From Akkermansia muciniphila (GTDB lineage Bacteria; Verrucomicrobiota; Verrucomicrobiia; Limisphaerales; BJHT01): DNA of 64,000 nt. The first letter of the stretch is position 1; each line of letters starts with the position of its first letter. Location of the stretch: NCBI GenBank assembly GCA_945861535.1, contig CAMAUZ010000023.1:26427-90426 (forward strand), read 5' to 3'. The position numbers and the translations under genes were made by a program. Of the stretch, positions 56,823-64,000 are shown piece by piece. The notes under the pieces are model-generated. The model saw only the letters and a program-made list of their open reading frames with translations, did no database searches and was not told the DNA's origin.

Positions 56823-57078
56823 AATCAAAATAATCCCGTGAACGCGCTGACCATCCGGCACTCCCCATGCCTTATCGAGAAATTATTCCGTGCCCGCGCG
56901 GACACCCTGGATGCCCGGCCCTCGCCAGCAACTGGTAGGGCGTCGCTGTCCTCAGCGCGCCACTTGCGCGTCCACACGGTCCGCGGCGCGCTGACGACAA
57001 AACGCGCCCTACCCAGCTGGCGGGAAGTTGCCGGCATCCTCAACGCGCGTCCCTCGCCTTCCCAAACCACCGTCTTCT

Positions 57079-57126
57079 GGCAGACGAATGGAGGCAGGCG
57101 AATGCCAATCCGGCATTCGTCAGTCC
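57079..57126. repeat. Direct-within-inverted repeat, GGCAGACGAATG type
   Basis: GGCAGACGAATG then GGCAGGCGAATG, separated by GA; the facing arm CATTCGTCAGTCC is partial. Same layout as the GGCAAAGGAATG family with a variant unit. Confidence 0.65.
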
Positions 57127-57244
57127 AAATCCGGCCGCCCCACCGTACACGAATGCGCCCAACCGTGCGCGAACACCGGACAGACTTCCGTCGTGGCTCG
57201 CGATCTCGGACGTCCGCAGATTTGACTGCGGCGTCCGGTTCCCC

Positions 57245-57580
57245 GTCCCGGAGGGACCCCGCAGGAAATTAGCCGGGGGCAAGTCCGCCCCGCGGACGCA
57301 GCCCCCGGTTGAAGCGCTGAACGTCCCATGTCCCAGCGGGGCATCGAAGAAACTCCCCGCGCCGATCGCACGCGGCGTCCCGCCCACCGCCCGTCGCTCG
57401 CAAACGAGCAGCCGACAAATCCGCGGATGGCGTGCCGTGGCCGTTGCATTGCACGGTTCCGAGTCATTTTCTTCGATGCCCCGCTGGGGCACGGGCCAAC
57501 TCTGCGCACGTACCGGGGGCTGCGTCCGCTGGCGCGTTCTTGCCCCCGGCTAATTTCCGCTGGCGTCCCTCCGGGACGGG
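57245..57580. repeat. Large inverted pair of GTCCC-N3-GGGAC repeats
   Basis: Left copy (57245-57354): GTCCCGGAGGGAC, AATTAGCCGGGGGCAAG, CGCAGCCCCCGG, CCCAGCGGGGCATCGAAGAA. Right copy (57466-57580) runs the same words in reverse complement: TTCTTCGATGCCCCGCTGGG, CCGGGGGCTGCG, CTTGCCCCCGGCTAATT, GTCCCTCCGGGAC. A spacer of about 111 bases lies between. The whole could extrude as a cruciform. Confidence 0.8.
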
Positions 57581-57644
57581 AATTGGCCACTACCCCGAAC
57601 GTTTGCGCCGCGCCGCGCCCACCCCGCCCCCTCTGCGCCCCTCC

Positions 57645-57710
57645 CATCTCTGCGGTGTTTTGTTGAACGCAACGGAAACCCTCCGGCTGCTCAAAACACC
57701 GCAGAGATCG
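57645..57710. repeat. Inverted repeat CATCTCTGCGGTGTTTTG / CAAAACACCGCAGAGATCG
   Basis: Arms 57645-57662 and 57692-57710, 17-18 bases, near perfect, with a 29-base spacer. A relative is at 6178-6241. Confidence 0.75.
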
Positions 57711-57782
57711 GAAATGCGCATAGAAAAACGCAGGGCAAAAACACCGCGACAAAACCACCACCCTTCATCCCATCCCCGTCCA

Positions 57783-57822
57783 TTCCCCTGCCCCAAATTC
57801 TCCTGCCAAACTCCCCTGTCCC
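57783..57822. repeat. ATTCCCCTGCC-type repeat
   Basis: ATTCCCCTGCC, AAATTCTCCTGCC and AAACTCCCCTGTCC units, preceded by CCCCGTCC. Single arm. Confidence 0.65.
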
Positions 57823-57995
57823 CACCAGTCCACGCTTCCGCGCCGCAACCACGCTCACGCGTGTCCCTCTCGCCCGCTCCCTGCGACTACCCTGGGTAAT
57901 TCCCCACTCTCCGCTCCACTTGCAGCTCCCCCGAACCCTGTGAACAACTCCCCCTTGACGCCCCCCCCGCAGCCTCCAGCCTGCGCCCGCAAAAT

Positions 57996-60900
57996 ATGAG
58001 CTTTCCTTCCTCCTGCTCCCCGCGCCTCAGCCGTCTGCACGCGCTCGCCGCGCTCGCCTGCCTCGCCACCCTTTGGCTGTTCGGCTGCGCCCCGCAGCGC
58101 GACCTCTCCGTCGGCGTGAAACTCCTCCCCGAATCCCTCATCTCCAGCCCCAACACCACCTTCGAACTGCGCTTCGACGAGCCGATGGCCGCCGCCACCA
58201 ACCTGGGGTCGCCCCTGGATGTCTCACCCCTCGCCATCCGCCCCGCGCTCGCCGGGCAATTCACCTGGCTCAGCCCCCGCACCGGTGTCTTCACGCCGAC
58301 GGAACCGCCCGTCCTCGGCGAGACCTACCACTTCAGCCTGCTCCCCGGCCTGCGCAACGCCGCCGGTCAACCCGCCGCCGCGCGCCTCCACCGTCGCCTT
58401 TCCACGCCGCCGCTGGAAATCTCCCGCCCGCACACCGCGTTCGTGGGCGCCAACATCTCCGCCACGCCTCATCTGCGCCTCTATTTCAACGCCGCCGTGG
58501 ATCCGGCCACCGCCGCCACCTTCATCGAATTCCGCAACACCAACGGCCTCGTCCACGCCGCCCGCGTCACCGCGCCCACGCCTGAACCTGATCCCAACTT
58601 CGAGTTCTACGAGAGCCACCGCCCCACCTGGCGCGAACAATTTGAAACCCGCGCCCGACCTCCGCTCCAATCCCTCCGCCCCGGCCAGCCCAGTCCTACT
58701 GATTCCTCCGCCGAAAAACCGCGCCAAAATCTCCTCTACATTACCCCCGCTACCCCGCTCCCCGTCGGCCGAGGCTGGCGTCTCGTCGTCAAACGCGGCC
58801 TCCCCGCCAGCGATTCCCCCGCGCAACTCACCTCCGATTTCTCCGCGCCGCTCGGCGATGTCGCACCCTTCGTCGTCACCGACAGCACCCCGCACAACCG
58901 TCTCAGCCGCGGCAAATCCCTCGAACTCACCTTCCGCAAATCCCTCGCCCCGTCGCTCCACGCCACCAACGCCCTCGACTGGATCACCCTCACGCCGCGG
59001 CCCACCAACCTCACCGCCGAAGTCCGCCGCGACAAAATCATCCTCCACGCGCCGTTCGACCTCGGCACCATCTACGCCCTCCGCGTCGCCCCCGGCCTCG
59101 CCTCCGCCGACGGCCACCGCCTCACCGACGCCTACACGAACACACTCCGCTTCGACCCGATGCCGCCGCGCCTCTACTTCAAAATCTTCCGCGAGGAACA
59201 ACTCAGCGCCGGCCGTCGCCAGCTCGATCTCCTCACCGTCAACGTCCCCGCCTATCGCCTCCGCGCCCGCCAGCTCGATCACAACACCCTCATCCACGCC
59301 CTGCGTGGCTACGGCAGTTATTACGCCGGAAACAACCGCAGCGGCGGCAGCGGCCACGACCACTTCCGCGGCGACCTCTGGTTCGATGGCGACGAGCCGT
59401 ATCGCGAAGTCGATTTCAACGTCATCCCCGGCAAAATAGTTTATCAGCGCTGGACCCCCATCCGCGCCGACCTCGACGAACCCCGCACCCACACGCTCGC
59501 GTGGGACGACATCGCCGGAAAAAACGCCCGCGGCGCCTTCTTCCTCGCCGCCGAACTCAACCCGCAAAACAACGGCGAACGCGCCCGCGTCGGCACCCAG
59601 GCCCTCGTCCAGCTCACCGACCTCGGCCTCGTCTGGAAACGCGGCCAGACCGAAACCCTCGTGTACGTTTTCTCCTACGCCACCGGACGACCCGTCGCCG
59701 ACGCCACCGTCCGCGTCCTCACCGACGACAACGAAATCGTTCAGGAAGAAACCACCGATGAACAGGGCCTCGCCACCCTCAACGCCCACGACCGCGGCCA
59801 GTGGCTGATGGCGGAAAAAGACGGCGACCTCCACGCCCTCTCCCTCGACCATCACGAACACGAATTCAGCCTGTGGGGCTTCAATCTCCCGCTCGCAATG
59901 AACGAGGCCCAGAAGAACAACCGCCGCGCCTTCCTCTTCACCGACCGCCCCGTCTATCGCCCCGCCGAGACCGTTCATCTAAAAGCCATCGTCCGGCAGG
60001 TCGGACCGAACAACATCCGTTTCCCCAAGCCCGGCCGCGTCACGCTCACCGCGTTCGATTCGCAGAACAACCCGTTCCTCACCACCAACGCCACGCTCTC
60101 CGATCTCGGCTCGCTCGCCGCGTCCTTCGCTCTCCCCGCCGGCGTGCTCGGCGGCTGCCGCGTCGAACTCACCCTCGGCCAGCAGACCTTTCCGCTCGCG
60201 TTTCAGGTGCAGGAATTCGAGCCGCCCGCCTTCGAGGTCGCCTTACATGCGCGCCCCGAATATCGCGCCACCGATCCACTCGACCTCCCGCTGCGCGCCC
60301 AATATTTCCTCGGCAAACCCCTCGCCCGCGCGCGCACCCGCTGGACCCTCACCGCCACCGACGAACGTTTCGCCCCAGCAGGCTTTGACAATTTCCTCTT
60401 TGGCAACCACGCCGAAAATTTCCGCGGCGACCTCGGCCAGCGCGATTCCACCTTCACACTTCAAGGCGACGAATCCCTCTCCGCCACCGGCGAACTCAAG
60501 CTCCAGCCCGCCATCCCCATCAACCCCCGCGCCCCGCAAGCCCGCACCGTCCACCTCCACGCCGAGGTCACCGACGCCAACCAGCAGACCATCGCCACCG
60601 CCACGACGTTCGTCCGCCACAGCTCCGATTTTTATCTCGGCATCCGCGAGTTCAAAGGCGTCCTCCGCGCCGGCCAGCCGCTCCCCGTGGAAGTGATCGC
60701 CGTCCGCACCGACGGCCAGCCCACCACCGAGCCCGTCCCCGCCCGCGCCACGCTCACGCGCATCGAATGGCAGACCGTCCGGATCGAAGGCGCCGGCGGC
60801 ACCCGCTCCTACCGCAGCGAACCCGTCCGCAAAGAAATCCAATCATTCGATCTCACCACGACCCCGCTCGTCCGCCGCGGCGACCACTGGGAACCCGCCA

Positions 60901-63845
60901 CGGAAACCCGCCCCGCCCCCTCCGACCCCGCTGCTCCCGCGCCCCCGCGTCCCCTTCATAATTCATCCCTCATAATTCATCCTTCCCTCTCTCCTTCCCT
61001 CCCCGGCCTCTACTTCCTCGAAGTCTCCGCGAAAGACTCCGCCGGCCAACGCGTGCAAACCACCGTCAGTTTCAACGTCGGCGGCGCGAAAGAACTCGCG
61101 TGGGATTATCGCAACGAACTCCAGATCGACCTCGTGCCCGACCGCAAAACGTACCGCGTCGGCGAGACCGCCGAGATCCTCGTGAAAACCCCGATCAGCG
61201 GCCCCGCGCTCATCACCATCGAGCGCGACAACGTCCGCCGCTCCTACGTCACCAACCTCGTTGGCAACGCCCCGATCCTCTCCGTCCCCATCCTCAGCGG
61301 CGACGCGCCCAACGTCTTCGTCTCCGTTCTCCTCACCCGCGGCCTCACCGACAGCCGCCGCGAAATCAAGCAACCCGAGCAGCGCCTCGGCTACTGCCAG
61401 ATCTTCGTCGAGACCGTGCGCTCGCGCCTCGCCGTCGCCGTCACCACGCCCGCCGCCGATTACGAACCCGGCCAGCCCATCGCCATTACCGCCACCGTCA
61501 CCGACCACGCGAAAAAGCCCGTCCCCGGCGCCGAGGTCACGCTCTACGCCGTCGATGACGCCATCCTCAGCCTCATGGGCGGACGCGCGCCTGAGCCGTA
61601 TCCGTTCTTCCACACGCCGCACCCGCTCGGCACGCGCACCTCCGCCTCGATCACCACGCTCTTCACTGAAAACCCCGATGAACTCGGCTTCTTCAACAAA
61701 GGCTATCTCGTCGGCGGCGGTGGCGACGCCGCGAATCGGTTGCGCAAAGATTTCCCCGCCTGCCCGCTCTGGCTCGCCGCCGTCCTCACCGATGCCGACG
61801 GAAAAATTTCAGCGAGCTTCCCCGCGCCCGACGCCCTCACGCGCTACCGCATCATCGCCGTCGCGCACGCCGACACCGACCGCTTCGGCCACGGCCAGAG
61901 CACCGTGCAGATCAACAAGCCCCTCATGCTCCAGCCCTCGCCTCCGCGCTTCGCCAACGTCGGCGACCGCCTCCTCGCCCGCGCCGTCGTGCTCAATAAC
62001 ACCACCAACGCCGGCGAAGTCGAAGTCACGCTCCAGCTCGACGCCACCGCGTCCGTGTCCGCTCCCGCCACTGCGCCCGCCAGCACGAATCTCACTCGCA
62101 AAATCACCATCGCCGCCCGCGGTTCCACCACGCTCGATTTCCCCGTCGAGTTCCGCCAGACCGGCGAGGCCCGCTGGATTTGGAGCGCCCGATTCGCCGA
62201 CGCCGCGCCGGGCAAATTTTCCGACCGCGTGCAATCCACCTTCCCCGTCCGCCACCCCGCGCCACTCCTGCACGAAGTCCTCGGCGGCGTCTTCAGCAAC
62301 TCCGTCGCGAACCTCCTCGCCGACGCCAACCCGCAACTCCTCGCCGGTCACGGCACCATCAATGTCCGCGTCTCCAACACCCGCCTCAGCGAACTCGAAT
62401 GGGCCGCCGAGCATCTCCTCCACTATCCCTACGGCTGCATCGAACAAACCACCTCGAGCCTCCTCCCGTGGCTCCTGCTGCACGACGTGACCGATGTCCT
62501 CCCGCAGCTCCGCCAGTCTCCCGCGCAATTCAACGCCGCGATCCAAGCCGGCATCGCCCGCCTCTTCTCGATGCAAACCCCGTCCGGCGGCCTCTCCTAT
62601 TGGCCTGGCCAGCTTGGCGATCCGCAGCTCTGGGGCAGCGCTTACGGCGGCCTCGCCCTCGCCCTCGCAAAACGCCAGGGCCAACCCGTGCCCGCCGCGC
62701 CGTATGAAAAACTCCTCGCCTACCTCAGCCAAAACCTGCGCCCCGCCGACGCGCATAAAACCGCCGCCGCCGCCGCACCCAACTCCAGCACCCACCTCGC
62801 CGAAACGCCGCTCGTCCTCCTCACCCTCGCCCTCGCTGGCTTTCCTGAACCCGCCTACCACGAACTCCTCTTCCAAACCCGCGCCACGCTCTCCGCCGAA
62901 AATCGCGCCCTCCTCGCCCTCGCCATCCTCGAAGCCAAAGGCAGCCGCGACATGGCGACCGAACTCCTCACCTTCAAAACCGAGGACCAACCCCGCCCCG
63001 GCGAATGGTTCGGCAGCGCCTCGCGCGACGCCGCCGTGCGCCTCCTCGCCTGGTGCCGCCTCGCGCCCGCCAGCCCCGCAGTCGCGCGCCACCTCGCGCA
63101 GTTGCTGCACGGACGCAAGGCCGGCCACTGGACCACCACGCAAGGCAACGCTTGGGCGCTCTACGCCCTCACCGAATACGCCCGCCGCGTCGAAGGCACG
63201 CTCCAGCCCGCATCCGGCAGCGTGACCTTCGGCGATCGCTCGCTTCCCTTCGGCCTCGCCGCCAAGCCCGCCGCATTCCAGCAGACCCTCACCTTCACCG
63301 CGACCAACGCCGCGACGCCGCTCAAGCTCACCAACGCCGGCCGCACTCCGCTCTACACCCACGTCCAGCTCGCCGCGCGTTCCCCCGCGATCCAGCAACC
63401 GCGCCAAGACCGCGGCTTCTCCATCCGCCGCAGCTACCAGCGCCTCAACGACCAGAACGAACTCACCACCCTCGACGGCCTCCGCGTCGGCGACCGCGTC
63501 GTCGTCACCCTCGACCTCGAAGCCCGCGACGCCGCCCACTACGTCGCCATCGACGACCCGCTCCCCGCGCTCCTCGAAGCCCTGCACCCCGAATTCATCA
63601 CGCAAAAAACCACCGTCAACATTGGCTCCGACGGCTGGTGGAGCGATCACCACGAACTCCGCACCGACCGCGCCCTCTTCTTCCGCAACACCCTCGAGGC
63701 CGGCCGCCACACCATCCGCTACCTCGCCCGCGTCCGCACCGCCGGCACCGCCACCGCCCCCTCCACCAAGATCGAAGAAATGTACGCCCCCGACCGCCAC
63801 GGCCTCACCGAAACCCAAACCGTCACCAGCCTCCCCTTGGAATGA
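57996..63845 (+). CDS. Alpha-2-macroglobulin family lipoprotein with thioester
   Basis: 1949 residues. The start gives a lipoprotein signal with LFGC lipobox (Cys31), so the protein is anchored in the envelope. N-terminal beta domains resemble bacterial MG/BIG_13-like repeats; the MG2 signature TDRPVYRPAETVHLKAIV lies near residue 647. Downstream come the A2M core PDALTRYRIIAVAH near 1280 and the thioester motif C1481-I-E-Q in YPYGCIEQTTSSLLPWLL, followed by the alpha/alpha toroid (SYWPGQ) and a receptor-like C-terminal domain. The Cys and Gln of CxEQ can form the internal thioester used to trap proteases covalently. The usual partner pbpC (PBP1c) would lie beyond the window. Preceded by a 1.1-kb repeat block. 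Confidence 0.95.
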   Translation: MSFPSSCSPRLSRLHALAALACLATLWLFGCAPQRDLSVGVKLLPESLISSPNTTFELRFDEPMAAATNLGSPLDVSPLAIRPALAGQFTWLSPRTGVFTPTEPPVLGETYHFSLLPGLRNAAGQPAAARLHRRLSTPPLEISRPHTAFVGANISATPHLRLYFNAAVDPATAATFIEFRNTNGLVHAARVTAPTPEPDPNFEFYESHRPTWREQFETRARPPLQSLRPGQPSPTDSSAEKPRQNLLYITPATPLPVGRGWRLVVKRGLPASDSPAQLTSDFSAPLGDVAPFVVTDSTPHNRLSRGKSLELTFRKSLAPSLHATNALDWITLTPRPTNLTAEVRRDKIILHAPFDLGTIYALRVAPGLASADGHRLTDAYTNTLRFDPMPPRLYFKIFREEQLSAGRRQLDLLTVNVPAYRLRARQLDHNTLIHALRGYGSYYAGNNRSGGSGHDHFRGDLWFDGDEPYREVDFNVIPGKIVYQRWTPIRADLDEPRTHTLAWDDIAGKNARGAFFLAAELNPQNNGERARVGTQALVQLTDLGLVWKRGQTETLVYVFSYATGRPVADATVRVLTDDNEIVQEETTDEQGLATLNAHDRGQWLMAEKDGDLHALSLDHHEHEFSLWGFNLPLAMNEAQKNNRRAFLFTDRPVYRPAETVHLKAIVRQVGPNNIRFPKPGRVTLTAFDSQNNPFLTTNATLSDLGSLAASFALPAGVLGGCRVELTLGQQTFPLAFQVQEFEPPAFEVALHARPEYRATDPLDLPLRAQYFLGKPLARARTRWTLTATDERFAPAGFDNFLFGNHAENFRGDLGQRDSTFTLQGDESLSATGELKLQPAIPINPRAPQARTVHLHAEVTDANQQTIATATTFVRHSSDFYLGIREFKGVLRAGQPLPVEVIAVRTDGQPTTEPVPARATLTRIEWQTVRIEGAGGTRSYRSEPVRKEIQSFDLTTTPLVRRGDHWEPATETRPAPSDPAAPAPPRPLHNSSLIIHPSLSPSLPGLYFLEVSAKDSAGQRVQTTVSFNVGGAKELAWDYRNELQIDLVPDRKTYRVGETAEILVKTPISGPALITIERDNVRRSYVTNLVGNAPILSVPILSGDAPNVFVSVLLTRGLTDSRREIKQPEQRLGYCQIFVETVRSRLAVAVTTPAADYEPGQPIAITATVTDHAKKPVPGAEVTLYAVDDAILSLMGGRAPEPYPFFHTPHPLGTRTSASITTLFTENPDELGFFNKGYLVGGGGDAANRLRKDFPACPLWLAAVLTDADGKISASFPAPDALTRYRIIAVAHADTDRFGHGQSTVQINKPLMLQPSPPRFANVGDRLLARAVVLNNTTNAGEVEVTLQLDATASVSAPATAPASTNLTRKITIAARGSTTLDFPVEFRQTGEARWIWSARFADAAPGKFSDRVQSTFPVRHPAPLLHEVLGGVFSNSVANLLADANPQLLAGHGTINVRVSNTRLSELEWAAEHLLHYPYGCIEQTTSSLLPWLLLHDVTDVLPQLRQSPAQFNAAIQAGIARLFSMQTPSGGLSYWPGQLGDPQLWGSAYGGLALALAKRQGQPVPAAPYEKLLAYLSQNLRPADAHKTAAAAAPNSSTHLAETPLVLLTLALAGFPEPAYHELLFQTRATLSAENRALLALAILEAKGSRDMATELLTFKTEDQPRPGEWFGSASRDAAVRLLAWCRLAPASPAVARHLAQLLHGRKAGHWTTTQGNAWALYALTEYARRVEGTLQPASGSVTFGDRSLPFGLAAKPAAFQQTLTFTATNAATPLKLTNAGRTPLYTHVQLAARSPAIQQPRQDRGFSIRRSYQRLNDQNELTTLDGLRVGDRVVVTLDLEARDAAHYVAIDDPLPALLEALHPEFITQKTTVNIGSDGWWSDHHELRTDRALFFRNTLEAGRHTIRYLARVRTAGTATAPSTKIEEMYAPDRHGLTETQTVTSLPLE

Positions 63846-63861
63846 ACACCCCCCTCCGTAG

Positions 63862-63881
63862 CCGCCGACGTGAGGAGGCGG
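63862..63881 (+). repeat. GNRA-type hairpin repeat, copy 5
   Basis: CCGCC, GACGTGAGGA, GGCGG, with flanks GTAG and ACGCG as in copy 3. The stem equals copy 3; the core carries the C-G version seen in copy 2. Confidence 0.75.
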
Positions 63882-63925
63882 ACGCGCCGCGACCCACGCC
63901 CGAACCGCCCGCCAACGCACGGTAC

Positions 63926-63995
63926 CGCAGGCGTCTCGCCTGCGAGTTCGCGGGGCGTCTCGCTCCGAGTCGGAACGGGCGGCGAGACGCCGCCC
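63926..63995. repeat. Hairpin array with GTCTC/GAGAC loops
   Basis: CGCAGGC-GTCTC-GCCTGCG (63926-63944), CGGGGC-GTCTC-GCTCCG (63951-63967) and GGGCGGC-GAGAC-GCCGCCC (63977-63995). Stems and flanks (GGAACGGGCGGC, GCCGCCCGAACT) match the array at 4171-4306, but all loops are different and still complementary to one another. It may continue past the window. Confidence 0.78.
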
Positions 63996-64000
63996 GAACT

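Larger units (their letters stand above)
56862..57995. other. 1.1-kb gene-free repeat block upstream of alpha-2-macroglobulin
   Basis: No supportable gene. In order: GGCAGACGAATG element (57079-57126), a 110-base inverted pair starting GTCCCGGAGGGAC (57245-57580), a CACCGCAGAGAT inverted repeat (57645-57710) and an ATTCCCCTGCC element (57783-57822). The macroglobulin promoter must lie in the last 150 bases. Confidence 0.65.

Noticed and set aside
61809-63920. 703-residue minus ORF opposite alpha-2-macroglobulin
   Set aside because: Mirror ORF of the real plus-strand gene; composition Gly/Glu/Ala with no motif.

Overview
The window looks like a GC-rich chromosome segment from a Verrucomicrobiota bacterium, most like the Pedosphaerales/Limisphaerales soil and freshwater groups. 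This is inferred from gene content: TAT-exported DUF1501 and enolase-superfamily proteins, DUF1559-like pseudopilins with an identical N-terminal helix, a large zinc-ribbon/PknB kinase, Uma2, many small toxin-antitoxin-like genes, and intergenic DNA packed with hairpin repeats. No rRNA, CRISPR array, prophage or complete insertion sequence was seen. One tRNA was found, tRNA-Gln(CTG).

Layout. 1-10 kb: truncated esterase, HpnA-like epimerase, sugar-acid dehydratase, a three-gene secreted/DUF350/lipoprotein group, and a SNF2 helicase coupled to a small membrane protein. 10-21 kb: radical SAM protein, HEPN/MNT pair, a coupled chain of small lipoproteins and membrane proteins behind a 1603-residue Ser/Thr kinase, small orphan genes, an MmeI-like fragment and Uma2. 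21-25.5 kb: repeat-rich DNA, a 31-residue Lys-rich peptide gene, DUF1501, a VapC pair and a secretin-like membrane protein. 25.5-42.5 kb: the complex I operon nuoB-C-D-E-F-G-H-I-J-K-L-M-N on the minus strand, without nuoA. It is interrupted by coupled small genes (retropepsin-like protease, DUF4258/DUF2283, DUF4160/DUF2442 twice, small ORFs), by an opposing tRNA-Gln and by a hairpin array. 42.7-45.6 kb: MDR reductase, then DUF47-PitA phosphate uptake. 46.7-56.8 kb, minus strand: two pseudopilins, a YbgC thioesterase, a glycosyltransferase, a halogenase-like flavoprotein, a chorismate-lyase-like protein, an S23/four-helix protein framed by inverted repeats, a HemW-like radical SAM protein, a PQQ propeller lipoprotein and a PHP hydrolase. 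58-63.8 kb: a thioester-containing alpha-2-macroglobulin lipoprotein.

How genes work together. The nuo genes form one proton-pumping NADH dehydrogenase. Upstream of nuoB lie a perfect CRP-type operator and two mutually exclusive leader hairpins. DUF47 and PitA form a phosphate importer unit. The thioesterase, halogenase-like and chorismate-lyase-like genes could make or load a (halo)aryl acid, but this is inference.

The least expected content is structural. (i) A dispersed hairpin has a GNRA-type apex, a tandem G-A internal step and compensatory stems. (ii) Hairpin arrays have loops that change together between loci. (iii) A family of direct-within-inverted repeats is built on GGCA-N3-GAAT. 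(iv) At least three toxin-antitoxin-like cassettes are stitched into the complex I operon by ATGA overlaps.
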